Positions 8,003-14,161 of a stretch of 16,170 nucleotides of DNA are shown here, one piece after another. The notes beneath the pieces were generated by a model. The model worked only from the letters and a program-made list of their open reading frames with translations, made no database searches and was not told where the DNA came from. The position numbers and the translations under genes were made by a program. Position 1 is the stretch's first letter; every line of letters begins with the position of its first letter. Source of the stretch: JAAYKM01 sp964411235 (GTDB lineage: Bacteria > Desulfobacterota > Syntrophia > Syntrophales > JAAYKM01); the NCBI GenBank assembly GCA_964411235.1, contig CAYPKE010000045.1:1-16170 (forward strand), in the 5' to 3' direction.

Positions 8003-9334
8003 ATGACCTGGTACGAATATTTCGTGATAACCGTCATCTTATTATGCATGACCGGTTTTTTCTGGATGATGCGAAAGTGGACGGCTGAAAGTGCCAAAGT
8101 GCAGTTTTACGTCGATTCGGTGGAAAGGAATCAGGACCGTATCGATCGGCTGATCCGCGACGAGATGAGCCGGATTCGTGAGGACGCATCATCGAATGCG
8201 CAAAGGACGCGTAACGAGGTGTCGGCGGAATTGAACCACTTTGGGGATGCCATGCAGAAAGCGGTAGCCGATATGGTGCATTTTCAGCAAAATCAGATGG
8301 AAATCTCCTCACATCAGATGCAAGTTGTGTCAAAAAACAGTGAAGATAGAATTGAAAGAATTCGGGATGCCGTTGAGATCAGATTAAAAGAGATCCGTGA
8401 GGACAACGCCCGAAGCATTGAACAGCTTCGCCTGACCGTCGACGAAAAGCTACAGGGCACGCTGGAGAGAAGACTGGGCGAATCATTCCGTCAGGTATCG
8501 GAGCGCCTCGAGCAGGTCCATCGCGGTTTGGGGGACATGCAGAATCTCGCATCCGGCGTCGGGGACCTTAAGAAACTTTTTTCGAATGTAAAGTCCCGGG
8601 GGATCTGGGGTGAGATCCATCTGGAGAACCTGCTGACAGACATCCTTTCTCCCGGTCAATATGAAAAAAATGTCAGAACGAAAGATCAGGGCGCCGAGTT
8701 TGTCGAATTTGCAATCAGGCTGCCCGGCGGCAGAGAAGATGAAGAACCGGTTTGGTTGCCGATAGATGCCAAATTTCCCGTCGAAGATTATCAGCGGCTG
8801 GTTGATGCGCAGGAAAAGGGGGATACCGCCGCGGCATTGGAAGCGTCCCGTATGCTCGAAGGGCGCCTCAAAAATTGTGCGCGTGACATTCATGCCAAGT
8901 ATTTGAATCCGCCGCGAACAACGGATTTCGGCGTCATGTATCTGCCGATTGAGGGGCTTTATGCCGAAGCGGTCAAACGGTCCGATCTGGTAGGGGCAAT
9001 TCAGAGGGAATATCGCATCCTGGTCGCTGGCCCGTCTACCTTTGCCGCGCTGCTGAACAGTCTTCAGATCGGGTTTCGCACCCTGGCGATCCAGAAGCGT
9101 ACCAGTGAGGTATGGCAGATTCTGGGTAGGGTGAAGACTGAATTCGGGAAATTCGGTGAAAGTCTGGAAGGGGTGAAAAAGAAACTGGAGCAGGCGACAA
9201 ATACGATGGATGACGCTCTCAGAAAATCACGTACCATACAGAGAAAGCTCCGGGACGTTCAGGAAGTCGAAAACAATGAAGGTCCATCCGTTCTTTTAGA
9301 GAACCGTGATGACAAAGAGGATGATAAGAAATGA
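8003..9334 (+). CDS. rmuC: DNA recombination protein RmuC
   Basis: RmuC proteins are predicted nucleases of the restriction-endonuclease-like fold; E. coli rmuC mutants show altered rearrangement at inverted repeats. The 443-residue product has one N-terminal membrane helix (about 6-24). A long charged coiled coil of about 35-180 follows (for example RIERIRDAVEIRLKEIRED). The RmuC domain (PF02646), about 185-420, starts at GDLKKLFSNVKSRGIWGE. It contains LPIDAKFPVEDY (252-263), whose Asp and Lys match the D-x-K nuclease core, then DFGVMYLPIEGLYAEA and LVAGPSTFAALLNSLQIGFRTLAIQK. The start is secure: AAGGAG at 7989-7994 lies 8 nt before the ATG. The gene diverges from recC across a 153-bp gap, which pairs two genes acting on DNA ends or rearrangement. 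Confidence 0.95.
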   Translation: MTWYEYFVITVILLCMTGFFWMMRKWTAESAKVQFYVDSVERNQDRIDRLIRDEMSRIREDASSNAQRTRNEVSAELNHFGDAMQKAVADMVHFQQNQMEISSHQMQVVSKNSEDRIERIRDAVEIRLKEIREDNARSIEQLRLTVDEKLQGTLERRLGESFRQVSERLEQVHRGLGDMQNLASGVGDLKKLFSNVKSRGIWGEIHLENLLTDILSPGQYEKNVRTKDQGAEFVEFAIRLPGGREDEEPVWLPIDAKFPVEDYQRLVDAQEKGDTAAALEASRMLEGRLKNCARDIHAKYLNPPRTTDFGVMYLPIEGLYAEAVKRSDLVGAIQREYRILVAGPSTFAALLNSLQIGFRTLAIQKRTSEVWQILGRVKTEFGKFGESLEGVKKKLEQATNTMDDALRKSRTIQRKLRDVQEVENNEGPSVLLENRDDKEDDKK

Positions 9335-9412
9335 GTTTCTGATGCTGGACGGCATGATAAAATTAAGCTAAATATCAAGAAGATATAAATATTCAGCGGA
9401 GGTGATTGTAAG

Positions 9413-9751
9413 ATGACATGGCGAAGAAGTGTTGTGATGATTTTTCTGATCCTGGGTGCCGTTTTTGTGGCGTTCGGATGCGCGAACCAATCCAAGGCCC
9501 TTTTAGCGGAAGATTACATGAAGATGAATAACGACGATCTCCTGCGCTATTATTACAGGCTGAACGATGAAATAGAAAAACAGGAAAAGCAATCGGGACC
9601 GCAGGTGGGAATCGGCGTAGGCGGAATCGGACGCCATGTCGGCGGCGGTGTCGGCGTGGGAACCGGCTCCAAGGGTTATACGGCGGAAGACTTGCGGGCT
9701 CGCCGGATCGACGTAAGAATGGAGTTGAAAAAAAGAGGCCTGACGCCCTAG
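9413..9751 (+). CDS. Small glycine-rich lipoprotein, unknown function
   Basis: The 112-residue precursor has a basic start (MTWRR), a hydrophobic segment and a lipobox-like AFGC with the lipidation cysteine at C23. This predicts a type II signal peptide and a mature lipoprotein of about 90 residues. Ala, not Asp, follows the cysteine, which by the enterobacterial rule favours the outer membrane. Residues 35-55 are charged (YYYRLNDEIEKQEKQ), followed by a Gly/Val repeat (VGIGVGGIGRHVGGGVGVG) and a charged tail (EDLRARRIDVRMELKKRG). The Shine-Dalgarno GGAGGTGA at 9398-9405, 7 nt before the ATG, is nearly perfect and suggests high translation. A possible extended -10 (TGATAAAAT, 9355-9363) lies upstream, so it may be transcribed independently of rmuC. 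No family is recognised. Confidence 0.8.
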   Translation: MTWRRSVVMIFLILGAVFVAFGCANQSKALLAEDYMKMNNDDLLRYYYRLNDEIEKQEKQSGPQVGIGVGGIGRHVGGGVGVGTGSKGYTAEDLRARRIDVRMELKKRGLTP

Positions 9752-9855
9752 GTTCTGACTGACGCATTTTATTAATGACGCAAAAGAGGGCCTGTTAAGC
9801 GACCTCATAAATTTTTTCCTTAACGTCTGTAATGGCTTTTTTGTGAAAGGATGCC

Positions 9856-10818
9856 ATGGTGTTGCTCAAAAACCAAAGGACTGATTCGAAACTATATTAT
9901 GTCGTGTTTCTTCCGGTAATCATCTTCATCGGCTTAATATTTCTTGCCAATGTCGGAAGATCGTTTGCTCAGGAAGTTGCCTTTTTCGAATCCCCGGTCG
10001 CTTTACTTCAGGAAAAGCAGCGGCTTATGTCGGATAAGGCAGCGGAAAGACACTTCCGGCGCCCCCTGAGCCTGAGTTCCCAGGACACAGGGAGAGACCT
10101 GCAGGGAGAGATTCATGCCCTGCTCGACCATCCATTTGCTGATGTGGCTGCGGCCTTGAAAACGGGTGCCGCCTGGTGTGACATACTAAGCCTCCATTTG
10201 AATATCAAATACTGCCGCCACGATAAGCCCCGCACCCCGGGGACGCTGTCGGTATATGTAGGCAGGAAGCACGAACAGCCGCTGGATCAGGCGTTTCCAG
10301 TCCGTTTCGCCTTCAGAGTTGATGCAGGCGGACCGGATTATCTTCGTGTGGTTCTGGAGGCTGAGAAAGGGCCTTTTGACACCCGCGATTATCGCATCTT
10401 GCTGGAGGCAATTCCTGCTGAAGAAAAAAGCACTTTCCTAAGATTCACCTATTCCTACGAAACCAGCTTTATCGCGGCTATGGCCATGCAGGTCTATTTT
10501 AACACGATCGGCGGCGACAAAATCGGTTTTACGGTGATCGAAACCCGTGCCGACGGAAGTCCGGTTTATGCAAGTAAAATGCGGGGTCTCATTGAGCGCA
10601 ACACCATGCGCTATTTTCTTGCCCTGGAAGCCTATTTTAAAACATTTTCCGTTCCTGTGGACCAAAGGCTTGATCTGCGTCTACAAAGATGGTTTTCGGC
10701 AACGGAGCAGTATGCCCGGCAATTGCACGAAATGGACTTGGAAACTTATATGACTATGAAACGCAGGGAGTATTCCCGTCAGGCGGCAGAGGACAAGATC
10801 GTGTCCTACAGGCCATGA
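9856..10818 (+). CDS. Exported conserved protein of unknown function
   Basis: A 320-residue protein with an N-terminal hydrophobic segment at about 14-36 ending GRSFA-QE, read as a signal peptide cleaved after A38 (an uncleaved anchor is possible). The mature part has a Trp-Cys block (AAWCDILSLHLNIKYC, 106-120). A beta-rich middle follows (LSVYVGRK, FLRFTYSYETSF, IGFTVIETRADGSPVY). The Arg-rich helical end includes RNTMRYFLALEAYF, WFSATEQYARQL and MKRREYSRQ. The alternating beta pattern resembles a lipid- or ligand-binding barrel, but this is impression only. The pair of cysteines could form a disulfide in the periplasm. AAAGGA at 9846-9851 sits about 4 nt before the ATG. It lies 27 nt before the nitroreductase gene, so co-transcription is likely. 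Confidence 0.75.
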   Translation: MVLLKNQRTDSKLYYVVFLPVIIFIGLIFLANVGRSFAQEVAFFESPVALLQEKQRLMSDKAAERHFRRPLSLSSQDTGRDLQGEIHALLDHPFADVAAALKTGAAWCDILSLHLNIKYCRHDKPRTPGTLSVYVGRKHEQPLDQAFPVRFAFRVDAGGPDYLRVVLEAEKGPFDTRDYRILLEAIPAEEKSTFLRFTYSYETSFIAAMAMQVYFNTIGGDKIGFTVIETRADGSPVYASKMRGLIERNTMRYFLALEAYFKTFSVPVDQRLDLRLQRWFSATEQYARQLHEMDLETYMTMKRREYSRQAAEDKIVSYRP

Positions 10819-10845
10819 GTTGTCAAAAACCTTTCCAACAGGATC

Positions 10846-11670
10846 ATGATCAAATACGGCCATTATGGAACCAACAAAGAAATACCGGCCGGTCATTTTG
10901 GCGTGAAAATGGATAAAGAGCTTATAAAACAATATCGATTTTTTTTGAAAGACAGCATTCGGAAATTCGTAGATTTTTCAACTACGGATCAATATCGTGG
11001 CATTGCGCCGCCTCCCCTCGAAAAGGCCTATGACTTGAAGGCCTCAACCGTTATCCTTCCACAAAGGAAAGCATTCGAGGATCTCGGCAGGACAGACTTG
11101 CGTACAGCGATAGAGAATCGAGAAAGTCGACGAAGCTATCGCCGTGATGCACTGTCGCTCAAGGAATTGGCCTTCCTGCTTTGGGCCACTCAGGGTGTCA
11201 AGGAGCGGCTGGATGCCGGGCATGCGCTTCGCACCGTACCTTCGGCAGGTTGTCGCCACAGCCTGGAAACCTATCTATGTGTTCTCAACGTGGAAGATGT
11301 TCAACCCGGCATATACCGGTATCTCCCCCTTGAACACCGCTTACTTCTGGAATTTAAGGATCGATCACTCCGTCTCAAGGTTTTCGAAGCGACGTTAAAG
11401 CAGCCTTGTCCCGCGGAAGCTGCCGTGACTTTTGTCTGGACTGCGATTCCCTATCGGATGGAATGGCGCTACGGTGCGGCCGCAGCAAAGGTTATCGCCA
11501 TTGAGGCCGGGCATGTGTGTCAGAATCTTTATCTGGCTTGTGAAGCTATCGATGCGGGTACCTGCGCGATGGCGGCCTATGATCAGGAAGCGATGGATGA
11601 ACTCCTTCGTGTCGACGGTGAAGAAGAATTCACGATCTACATGGCATCCGTAGGCAAAAGAGAGGAATGA
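10846..11670 (+). CDS. SagB/ThcOx-type nitroreductase (FMN-dependent dehydrogenase)
   Basis: The 274-residue product has nitroreductase-fold signatures of the SagB/ThcOx subgroup. NRESRRSYRRDALSLKELAF (91-110) is the FMN-phosphate Arg region, PSAGCRHSLETYLCV (132-146) the conserved P-S-A-G segment. RYGAAAAKVIAIEAGHVCQN (208-227) is the EAGH..QN helix, and a closing ASVGKRE completes the pattern. Family members oxidise azoline rings in peptide natural products or act as stand-alone flavin oxidoreductases. No YcaO cyclodehydratase or precursor peptide is seen, so a peptide-modifying role is not supported. The first 60 residues are not part of the core fold. The ATG at 10846 has AGGA about 4 nt upstream; Met22 (10909) is an alternative start without a good ribosome site. 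It is followed by the 371-bp aro regulatory region. Confidence 0.85.
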   Translation: MIKYGHYGTNKEIPAGHFGVKMDKELIKQYRFFLKDSIRKFVDFSTTDQYRGIAPPPLEKAYDLKASTVILPQRKAFEDLGRTDLRTAIENRESRRSYRRDALSLKELAFLLWATQGVKERLDAGHALRTVPSAGCRHSLETYLCVLNVEDVQPGIYRYLPLEHRLLLEFKDRSLRLKVFEATLKQPCPAEAAVTFVWTAIPYRMEWRYGAAAAKVIAIEAGHVCQNLYLACEAIDAGTCAMAAYDQEAMDELLRVDGEEEFTIYMASVGKREE

Positions 11671-11754
11671 TGTTTTTATTCCCAAAGGGACCTGGGGTTT
11701 GCAATGTCCATATGCGTGCGGTAAACGGCACAGAAAAATACATGGGAAATTTGT
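11671..11754. other. Intergenic segment upstream of the aro promoter, no gene seen
   Basis: The first 84 bases of the 371-bp gap between the nitroreductase gene and aroF. Only short, weak inverted repeats are seen (TCCCaaaGGGA near 11680; GTGC...GCAC near 11717). Neither is followed by a T-run on the plus strand, so I see no convincing terminator for the upstream genes. The rest of the gap holds the promoter and attenuator described in separate entries. Confidence 0.5.
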
Positions 11755-11774
11755 CTGTAAAAATATCTTGACAG
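11755..11774. promoter_or_regulatory. TyrR-box-like inverted repeat overlapping the -35
   Basis: CTGTAAA, six bases, then TTGACAG: an inverted repeat with six of seven base pairs matching. It equals the gammaproteobacterial TyrR box TGTAAA-N6-TTTACA except for one base. The right half is also the promoter -35, so part of its sequence is imposed by sigma70. A repressor bound here would block the aro promoter. No tyrR-like gene is in the window, so the cognate protein is unknown. Confidence 0.35.
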
Positions 11775-11796
11775 GTGAAAATCCTTGTGTTTAAGT
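11768..11796 (+). promoter_or_regulatory. Promoter of the aro operon
   Basis: A perfect -35 TTGACA (11768-11773), a 17-nt spacer and -10 TTAAGT (11791-11796) preceded by TGT, giving an extended -10 (TGnTTAAGT). The hexamer alone matches only three of six bases, but spacing and TGn support it. The predicted start is near 11803, placing the leader-peptide ATG about 26 nt into the RNA and the two attenuator hairpins within it. Confidence 0.6.
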
Positions 11797-11828
11797 ACAT
11801 GAAATTTGATCCATTAAGGGAATGTTCG

Positions 11829-11918
11829 ATGGACAGCAAGACGAAGAATTTAAAACAGGCTTATTTTTATAGCTTTTATTTTTATGGCGAGGTCTGTCCG
11901 TCGCTTGGGGAGGAATAA
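11829..11918 (+). CDS. Tyr/Phe-rich leader peptide of the aro operon
   Basis: A 29-codon frame, ATG to TAA, with AAGGGA (11816-11821) 7 nt before the start. Residues 12-19 read YFYSFYFY: four Tyr (all TAT) and three Phe (all TTT) in eight codons (11862-11885). The preceding part (MDSKTKNLKQA) is basic and the tail (GEVCPSLGEE) ordinary. An in-frame ATG at 11799 would lengthen it to 39 codons but lies before the predicted transcript start. The product probably has no function of its own. Ribosome progress through the Tyr/Phe codons would sense charged tRNA-Tyr and tRNA-Phe and set the folding of the RNA behind it, as for pheL-type leaders. The position between promoter and terminators, directly before DAHP synthase, makes this the main regulatory feature of the window. 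Confidence 0.85.
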   Translation: MDSKTKNLKQAYFYSFYFYGEVCPSLGEE

Positions 11919-11951
11919 AAGCAAAACTTAACCTTAAGCCATGGTCAGACC
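11891..11951 (+). promoter_or_regulatory. Putative antiterminator pairing (leader segment with terminator 1 arm)
   Basis: GGTCTGtCC (11891-11899, in the leader frame just after the Tyr/Phe run) is complementary to GGtCAGACC (11943-11951): six pairs, one mismatch, two pairs. The pairing would invade the 5' arm of terminator 1. A ribosome stalled early in the Tyr/Phe codons leaves 11891-11899 free, whereas one translating through hides it while the terminator is made. This gives the right logic for attenuation but is a model. Confidence 0.45.
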
Positions 11952-11983
11952 GAAAGGGGCTTTCCATGGCTTTTTTGTTTTTT
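11936..11983 (+). terminator. Attenuator hairpin 1 (terminator-like)
   Basis: AAGCCATGG (11936-11944) pairs perfectly over 9 bp with CCATGGCTT (11964-11972). The transcript then continues as a U-tract interrupted once (TTTTTTGTTTTTT, 11971-11983). The 19-nt loop contains a small inner hairpin AAAG-ggg-CTTT (11953-11963) that abuts the 3' arm. It begins 18 nt after the leader stop codon. Confidence 0.7.
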
Positions 11984-11986
11984 GGG

Positions 11987-12018
11987 GCCATGGTGATCGA
12001 AGCACCGTGGCTTTTTTT
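11987..12018 (+). terminator. Attenuator hairpin 2 (intrinsic terminator)
   Basis: GCCATGGTG (11987-11995) pairs with CACCGTGGC (12003-12011) over 9 bp including one G-U, closing a 7-nt loop. Seven Ts follow (12012-12018), then an AT-rich stretch. It ends 23 nt before the aroF ATG, so it must be bypassed for the operon to be expressed. Its 5' arm can alternatively pair over 7 bp with the 3' arm of hairpin 1 (11964-11970), an arrangement that breaks both hairpins. Confidence 0.8.
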
Positions 12019-12041
12019 ATTTTATCCAGGAGGCGCATCAA

Positions 12042-13061
12042 ATGATCATCATTATGAAAAGAGGGGCGACGGATGACCAGATCGAACACGTCATCAGATG
12101 GATCGAATCCGTCGGTTACAAGGCACATCCATCACGGGGTGTGGAAAGAACCATTATCGGATGTGTCGGGGACGACCGGGGAAAATCGCAACTCACCTAT
12201 GCTGAATCCTTTTCCGGCGTGGAAAAAACGGTTCCCATTCTGAAACCCTACAAATTGGCAAGCCGTGAATCGCGGGAAGGTGATACGGTAGTCAAGGTCG
12301 GGGGGGTGCAGATTGGGAACGGCAGTTTCGTAGTCATGGCTGGTCCCTGCTCGATCGAGAGTGAGGAGCAAATGATGGAGAGCGCCTACATTGCCAAGAA
12401 AGGCGGTGCGGACATTCTCCGGGGCGGAGCCTACAAGCCCCGTACATCCCCTTACAGTTTTCAGGGGATGGAGGAAGAGGGTTTGAAGCTCTTGAAAAAA
12501 GCCCGGGAAAAGACCGGTTTGCCCGTTATTACGGAGGTGATGAGTACCACGGAGGTCGACCTTGTTGAAGAATACACGGATGTGCTGCAGATTGGTGCCC
12601 GAAATGTGCAGAATTTTTCCCTTCTGAAACGGATCGGGCATTGCAGGAAACCGGTCCTTCTGAAACGTGGTATGATGACAACCATTGAGGAATTGCTCAT
12701 GTCGGCGGAATATATCCTTTCTTCGGGGAATATGGAAGTTATCCTCTGTGAACGCGGCATCCGCACCTTCGAAACAGCGACGAGAAACACCTTGGATATA
12801 TCTGCGGTGCCGGTTTTGAAATCATTCACCCATCTGCCGGTGATCGTGGATCCAAGCCATTCCGCCGGGCACTGGCACTATGTTCGCCCACTAAGCCGGG
12901 CCGCCCTTGCGGTCGGCGCCGACGGCATCATGGTCGAGGTGCATCCTGATCCCGCGAAGGCAGTCTCAGACGGTGTACAATCGTTGAAACCGGAAAAGTT
13001 CTATGCCTTGATGGAGGAACTCCGGAGCATGGAACACCTTCTAAAGAACCATCAAGGATGA
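12042..13061 (+). CDS. aroF: 3-deoxy-7-phosphoheptulonate (DAHP) synthase, type I-beta with N-terminal regulatory domain
   Basis: DAHP synthase condenses phosphoenolpyruvate and erythrose 4-phosphate, the committed step of aromatic synthesis. The 339 residues follow the Thermotoga-type plan. A ferredoxin-like/ACT-like N-terminal domain (about 1-70, MIIIMKRGATDDQIEHVI) mediates Tyr/Phe inhibition in characterised relatives. The TIM-barrel contains MAGPCSIES (99-107), RGGAYKPRTSPYSFQG (127-142), KRGMM (208-212) and DPSHSAGH (270-277). Expected metal ligands are present: Cys103, His273, Glu299 and Asp310. AGGAGG at 12028-12033 is an ideal ribosome binding site 8 nt before the ATG. It is the first structural gene after the Tyr/Phe attenuator, so synthesis and probably activity respond to the end products. 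Its stop overlaps the first possible aroB start as ATGA. Confidence 0.96.
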   Translation: MIIIMKRGATDDQIEHVIRWIESVGYKAHPSRGVERTIIGCVGDDRGKSQLTYAESFSGVEKTVPILKPYKLASRESREGDTVVKVGGVQIGNGSFVVMAGPCSIESEEQMMESAYIAKKGGADILRGGAYKPRTSPYSFQGMEEEGLKLLKKAREKTGLPVITEVMSTTEVDLVEEYTDVLQIGARNVQNFSLLKRIGHCRKPVLLKRGMMTTIEELLMSAEYILSSGNMEVILCERGIRTFETATRNTLDISAVPVLKSFTHLPVIVDPSHSAGHWHYVRPLSRAALAVGADGIMVEVHPDPAKAVSDGVQSLKPEKFYALMEELRSMEHLLKNHQG

Positions 13062-13066
13062 CGATC

Positions 13067-14161
13067 ATGAAAAAACTTACCCTGAAAATTGAACGGAAGG
13101 ATGCCGTCAGTTGCGATATTGCCCTCGGCTACGACATCATGGACCGGGTTGGCCTGCTCCTTTCGAAAGACTATACCAAGGTGCGCAGTTTCCTGGTGAC
13201 GGATAGTCAGGTCGCCGACCTTTACGGTGATGAAATCAGCACGCGGTTTCAAAGGATGGGACTGACAATAAGCCAGATTGCCGTGCCGGCAGGCGAAGCT
13301 TCTAAGAATATGGATAATGCCCTTGCGGTGATGAAGGACATGCTGAAACTTGGTGCGGATCGCAGCAGCCTCATGATCGCCCTCGGAGGTGGGGTCATCG
13401 GCGACTTGGCCGGTTTTGTCGCGTCGGTTTACATGCGGGGCATTCCTTGCATCCAGATCCCCACGACGCTGATGGCACAGGTGGACAGCAGTATCGGCGG
13501 AAAAACCGCGGTTGACATGCCGGAAGGAAAAAATCTTATCGGCACTTTTTATCAGCCTCAGGCAATCTATATCGATCTCAAATTTTTGGAGACGCTGCCG
13601 GAAAAGGAAATAAGAAACGGCTTGTCGGAGGTTATCAAGGCGGGGATCATTGAAGACATTAACCTTTTCAGTCTTCTGGAGAAGGAAACGGATGCCATAA
13701 GGGCACGGGATCGTAACGTCATGGCAGCGATTGTCGAGAAAGCTTGCCGGGTAAAAAAGGGAATCGTCGAGTTGGATGAACGAGAAAAGGGTTTGCGGCG
13801 GATTCTCAATTTTGGCCATACGCTGGGGCATGCGCTGGAAGCGGAATCGGAGTATCGTCTGAGTCATGGCGAAGCTGTCGCCATCGGTATGGTCGCCGCG
13901 GCCCGGATTGCAGAGAAGATTTACGGCCTGCCCTCTTCGGATCGTGAGCGGATAGAAAACCTGCTTGCCGCCATCGGCCATCCGACAAATATTCCGGCCG
14001 GCATTTCCACCGAAGGTCTCTTGGCGCGAATGAAAGTGGACAAGAAAAAGATAGGGGATACCATTCATTTCGTGTTAATCAAAAAGCTCGGGTTTCCTTT
14101 TGTCAATGGCAACATCGAGGACGAAACCCTCCGGTTGATCATCGAGGAGCTGCAGTCATGA
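13067..14161 (+). CDS. aroB: 3-dehydroquinate synthase
   Basis: AroB converts DAHP to 3-dehydroquinate using NAD+ and a divalent metal. From this start the protein has 364 residues, typical of the family. The NAD-binding glycine-rich loop GGGVIGDLAGF lies at 107-117, and PTTLMAQVDSSIGGKTAVD at 132-150. Metal ligands are Glu188 (GLSEVIKAG), His251 (FGHTLGHALE) and His267 (SHGEAVAIGM); the late DKKK is at 325-328. The frame is open to an ATG at 13058 that overlaps the aroF stop as ATGA. AAGGA (13054-13058) stands 8 nt before the ATG at 13067 and directly against the one at 13058, so 13067 (MKKLTLKIER) is preferred. Either way it is coupled to aroF. Its stop overlaps the pheA start. Confidence 0.96.
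   Translation: MKKLTLKIERKDAVSCDIALGYDIMDRVGLLLSKDYTKVRSFLVTDSQVADLYGDEISTRFQRMGLTISQIAVPAGEASKNMDNALAVMKDMLKLGADRSSLMIALGGGVIGDLAGFVASVYMRGIPCIQIPTTLMAQVDSSIGGKTAVDMPEGKNLIGTFYQPQAIYIDLKFLETLPEKEIRNGLSEVIKAGIIEDINLFSLLEKETDAIRARDRNVMAAIVEKACRVKKGIVELDEREKGLRRILNFGHTLGHALEAESEYRLSHGEAVAIGMVAAARIAEKIYGLPSSDRERIENLLAAIGHPTNIPAGISTEGLLARMKVDKKKIGDTIHFVLIKKLGFPFVNGNIEDETLRLIIEELQS

Noticed and set aside
9752..9855. Terminator after the lipoprotein gene
   Set aside because: Only 4-bp inverted repeats (GAGG...CCTC, CATT...AATG) near AT-rich runs; too weak to call.
10846..11670. Peptide natural-product (azoline/SagB) biosynthetic cluster
   Set aside because: Only the oxidoreductase is present; no cyclodehydratase, protease, exporter or precursor peptide could be found in the flanking sequence.
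11799..11918. Longer leader peptide starting at the in-frame ATG at 11799
   Set aside because: That ATG lies just before the predicted transcript start (about 11803) and lacks a ribosome site, whereas 11829 has AAGGGA at good spacing.
11671..12041. T-box riboswitch in front of aroF
   Set aside because: No T-box consensus (AGGGTGGNACCGCG-like) and no specifier-loop stem were seen; the Tyr/Phe coding leader with its own ribosome site explains the region better.
13052..14068. A 338-codon open frame on the minus strand opposite aroB
   Set aside because: It lies wholly antisense to an unmistakable aroB, has no family resemblance and low-complexity His/Arg-rich composition typical of antisense frames in GC-moderate coding DNA.
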